From the NCBI GenBank assembly GCA_023548195.1, contig JAJHZJ010000311.1, positions 2,743,836 to 2,807,835 on the forward strand: DNA of 64,000 nucleotides, written 5' to 3'. How positions within the stretch are numbered: the first letter of the stretch is position 1; the number at the start of each line of letters is the position of its first letter. Position numbers and translations under genes: made by a program. The DNA comes from Bettongia penicillata ogilbyi (taxonomy: Eukaryota; Chordata; Mammalia; Diprotodontia; Potoroidae). The notes below the pieces were generated by a model. That model did no database searches and was not told the origin of the DNA. It saw only the letters and a program-made list of their open reading frames with translations. Below, one piece after another: positions 63,640-64,000 of the stretch.

Positions 63640-63910
63640 TGGACCATTGAAAACCTACATTCAAGGCTTATTAAATTTGCAAAGGACATGGAACTGGGAG
63701 AGATAGCTGACATATTGAAAAACAGGGTCACTGAACGACATGTTAGAAAGACCGGCCCAATCAAATAATATGAAATTTAATAGGGAGTATATAAACACTC
63801 CTATACTTGAGTTTAAAAAAAATCAGCTGCACAAACCCAGGACAGGAGACGTATGGTTAGACAGCAATTTATGTGGAAAAGGTTTGGGGATTTTAGTGAC
63901 CTGAAAACAA
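63640..63910 (+). mobile_element. CR1/L3 LINE reverse-transcriptase fragment
   Basis: The frame at about 63655-63765 reads SRLIKFAKDMELGEIADILK, matching the FAD-TKLGGIA-D-L-type block of CR1/L3 RT. It is followed by TGAAATTTAATAGGGAGTAT and AGACGTATGGTTAGACAGCA, the same region as 61430-61620. A second, independent copy. Confidence 0.8.
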
Positions 63911-63914
63911 ATTC

Positions 63915-64000
63915 CCTCAATCAATGAATGAACCATCAGTTACTTGCTAGGTGCTAAGGATACGAAGGCAGGAAAGGAACAGTCTCCGCTCTTTTGAGGC
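63915..64000 (-). mobile_element. SINE tail, cut by the window end
   Basis: CAATGAATGAACCATCAGTT, TTGCTAGGTGCTAAGGATAC resembles a MIR-type tail. Confidence 0.5.

Noticed and set aside
60734..64000. Terminal TRIM29 exon in the last 3.3 kb
   Set aside because: No segment encoding a SHYRPFYVNK-like C-terminus was found; the exon should lie beyond the window.

Overview
The window is mammalian nuclear DNA, almost certainly from a marsupial. It carries one recognisable protein-coding gene, TRIM29 (ATDC), on the + strand, in a dense background of interspersed repeats. The marsupial call rests on three things seen in the sequence: many well-preserved CORE-SINE/MIR-type and tRNA-SINE copies, a LINE-1 lineage unlike placental L1 (3' end on the minus strand near 46.4-47.1 kb, and an ORF1-only HAL1-like copy at 1-2106), and abundant CR1/L3 remnants. 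Repeat names are from memory, and the species cannot be fixed. Layout: 1-20.9 kb is intergenic sequence upstream of TRIM29. It holds the HAL1-like element, SINEs, hAT DNA-transposon remnants, a 58-bp x5 minisatellite, two related LTR-like fragments and L3 pieces; I find no gene there. A putative promoter lies just before 21289. TRIM29 coding exons 1-8 are at 21289-22092, 40622-40717, 41434-41667, 43020-43218, 49131-49217, 53739-53831, 55890-55985 and 60657-60733. All have AG/GT borders, and their phases join into 562 codons. The family's last, roughly 20-residue exon was not found and should lie beyond 64000. Intron 1 is 18.5 kb and full of SINEs, with two repeat-poor islands near 36.5 and 37.2 kb that may be regulatory. 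The encoded protein is the RING-less TRIM-family member: a disordered basic N-terminus, two zinc-binding B-boxes, a coiled coil, and a Ser/Tyr-rich tail built from a run of phase 1-1 exons of 87-96 nt. The most interesting new signal is an apparent extra 90-nt phase 1-1 cassette exon in intron 7 (58788-58877). It has a branch-point-like motif, a polypyrimidine tract, a NAGNAG acceptor and an open in-frame reading. Ungapped, it resembles exon 6 at 8 of 30 residues, which suggests exon duplication. A second in-frame splice option is a tandem donor 15 nt downstream of exon 4. Exon calls are strong because they match the known vertebrate TRIM29 protein as I remember it; repeat boundaries are approximate, within tens of bases.
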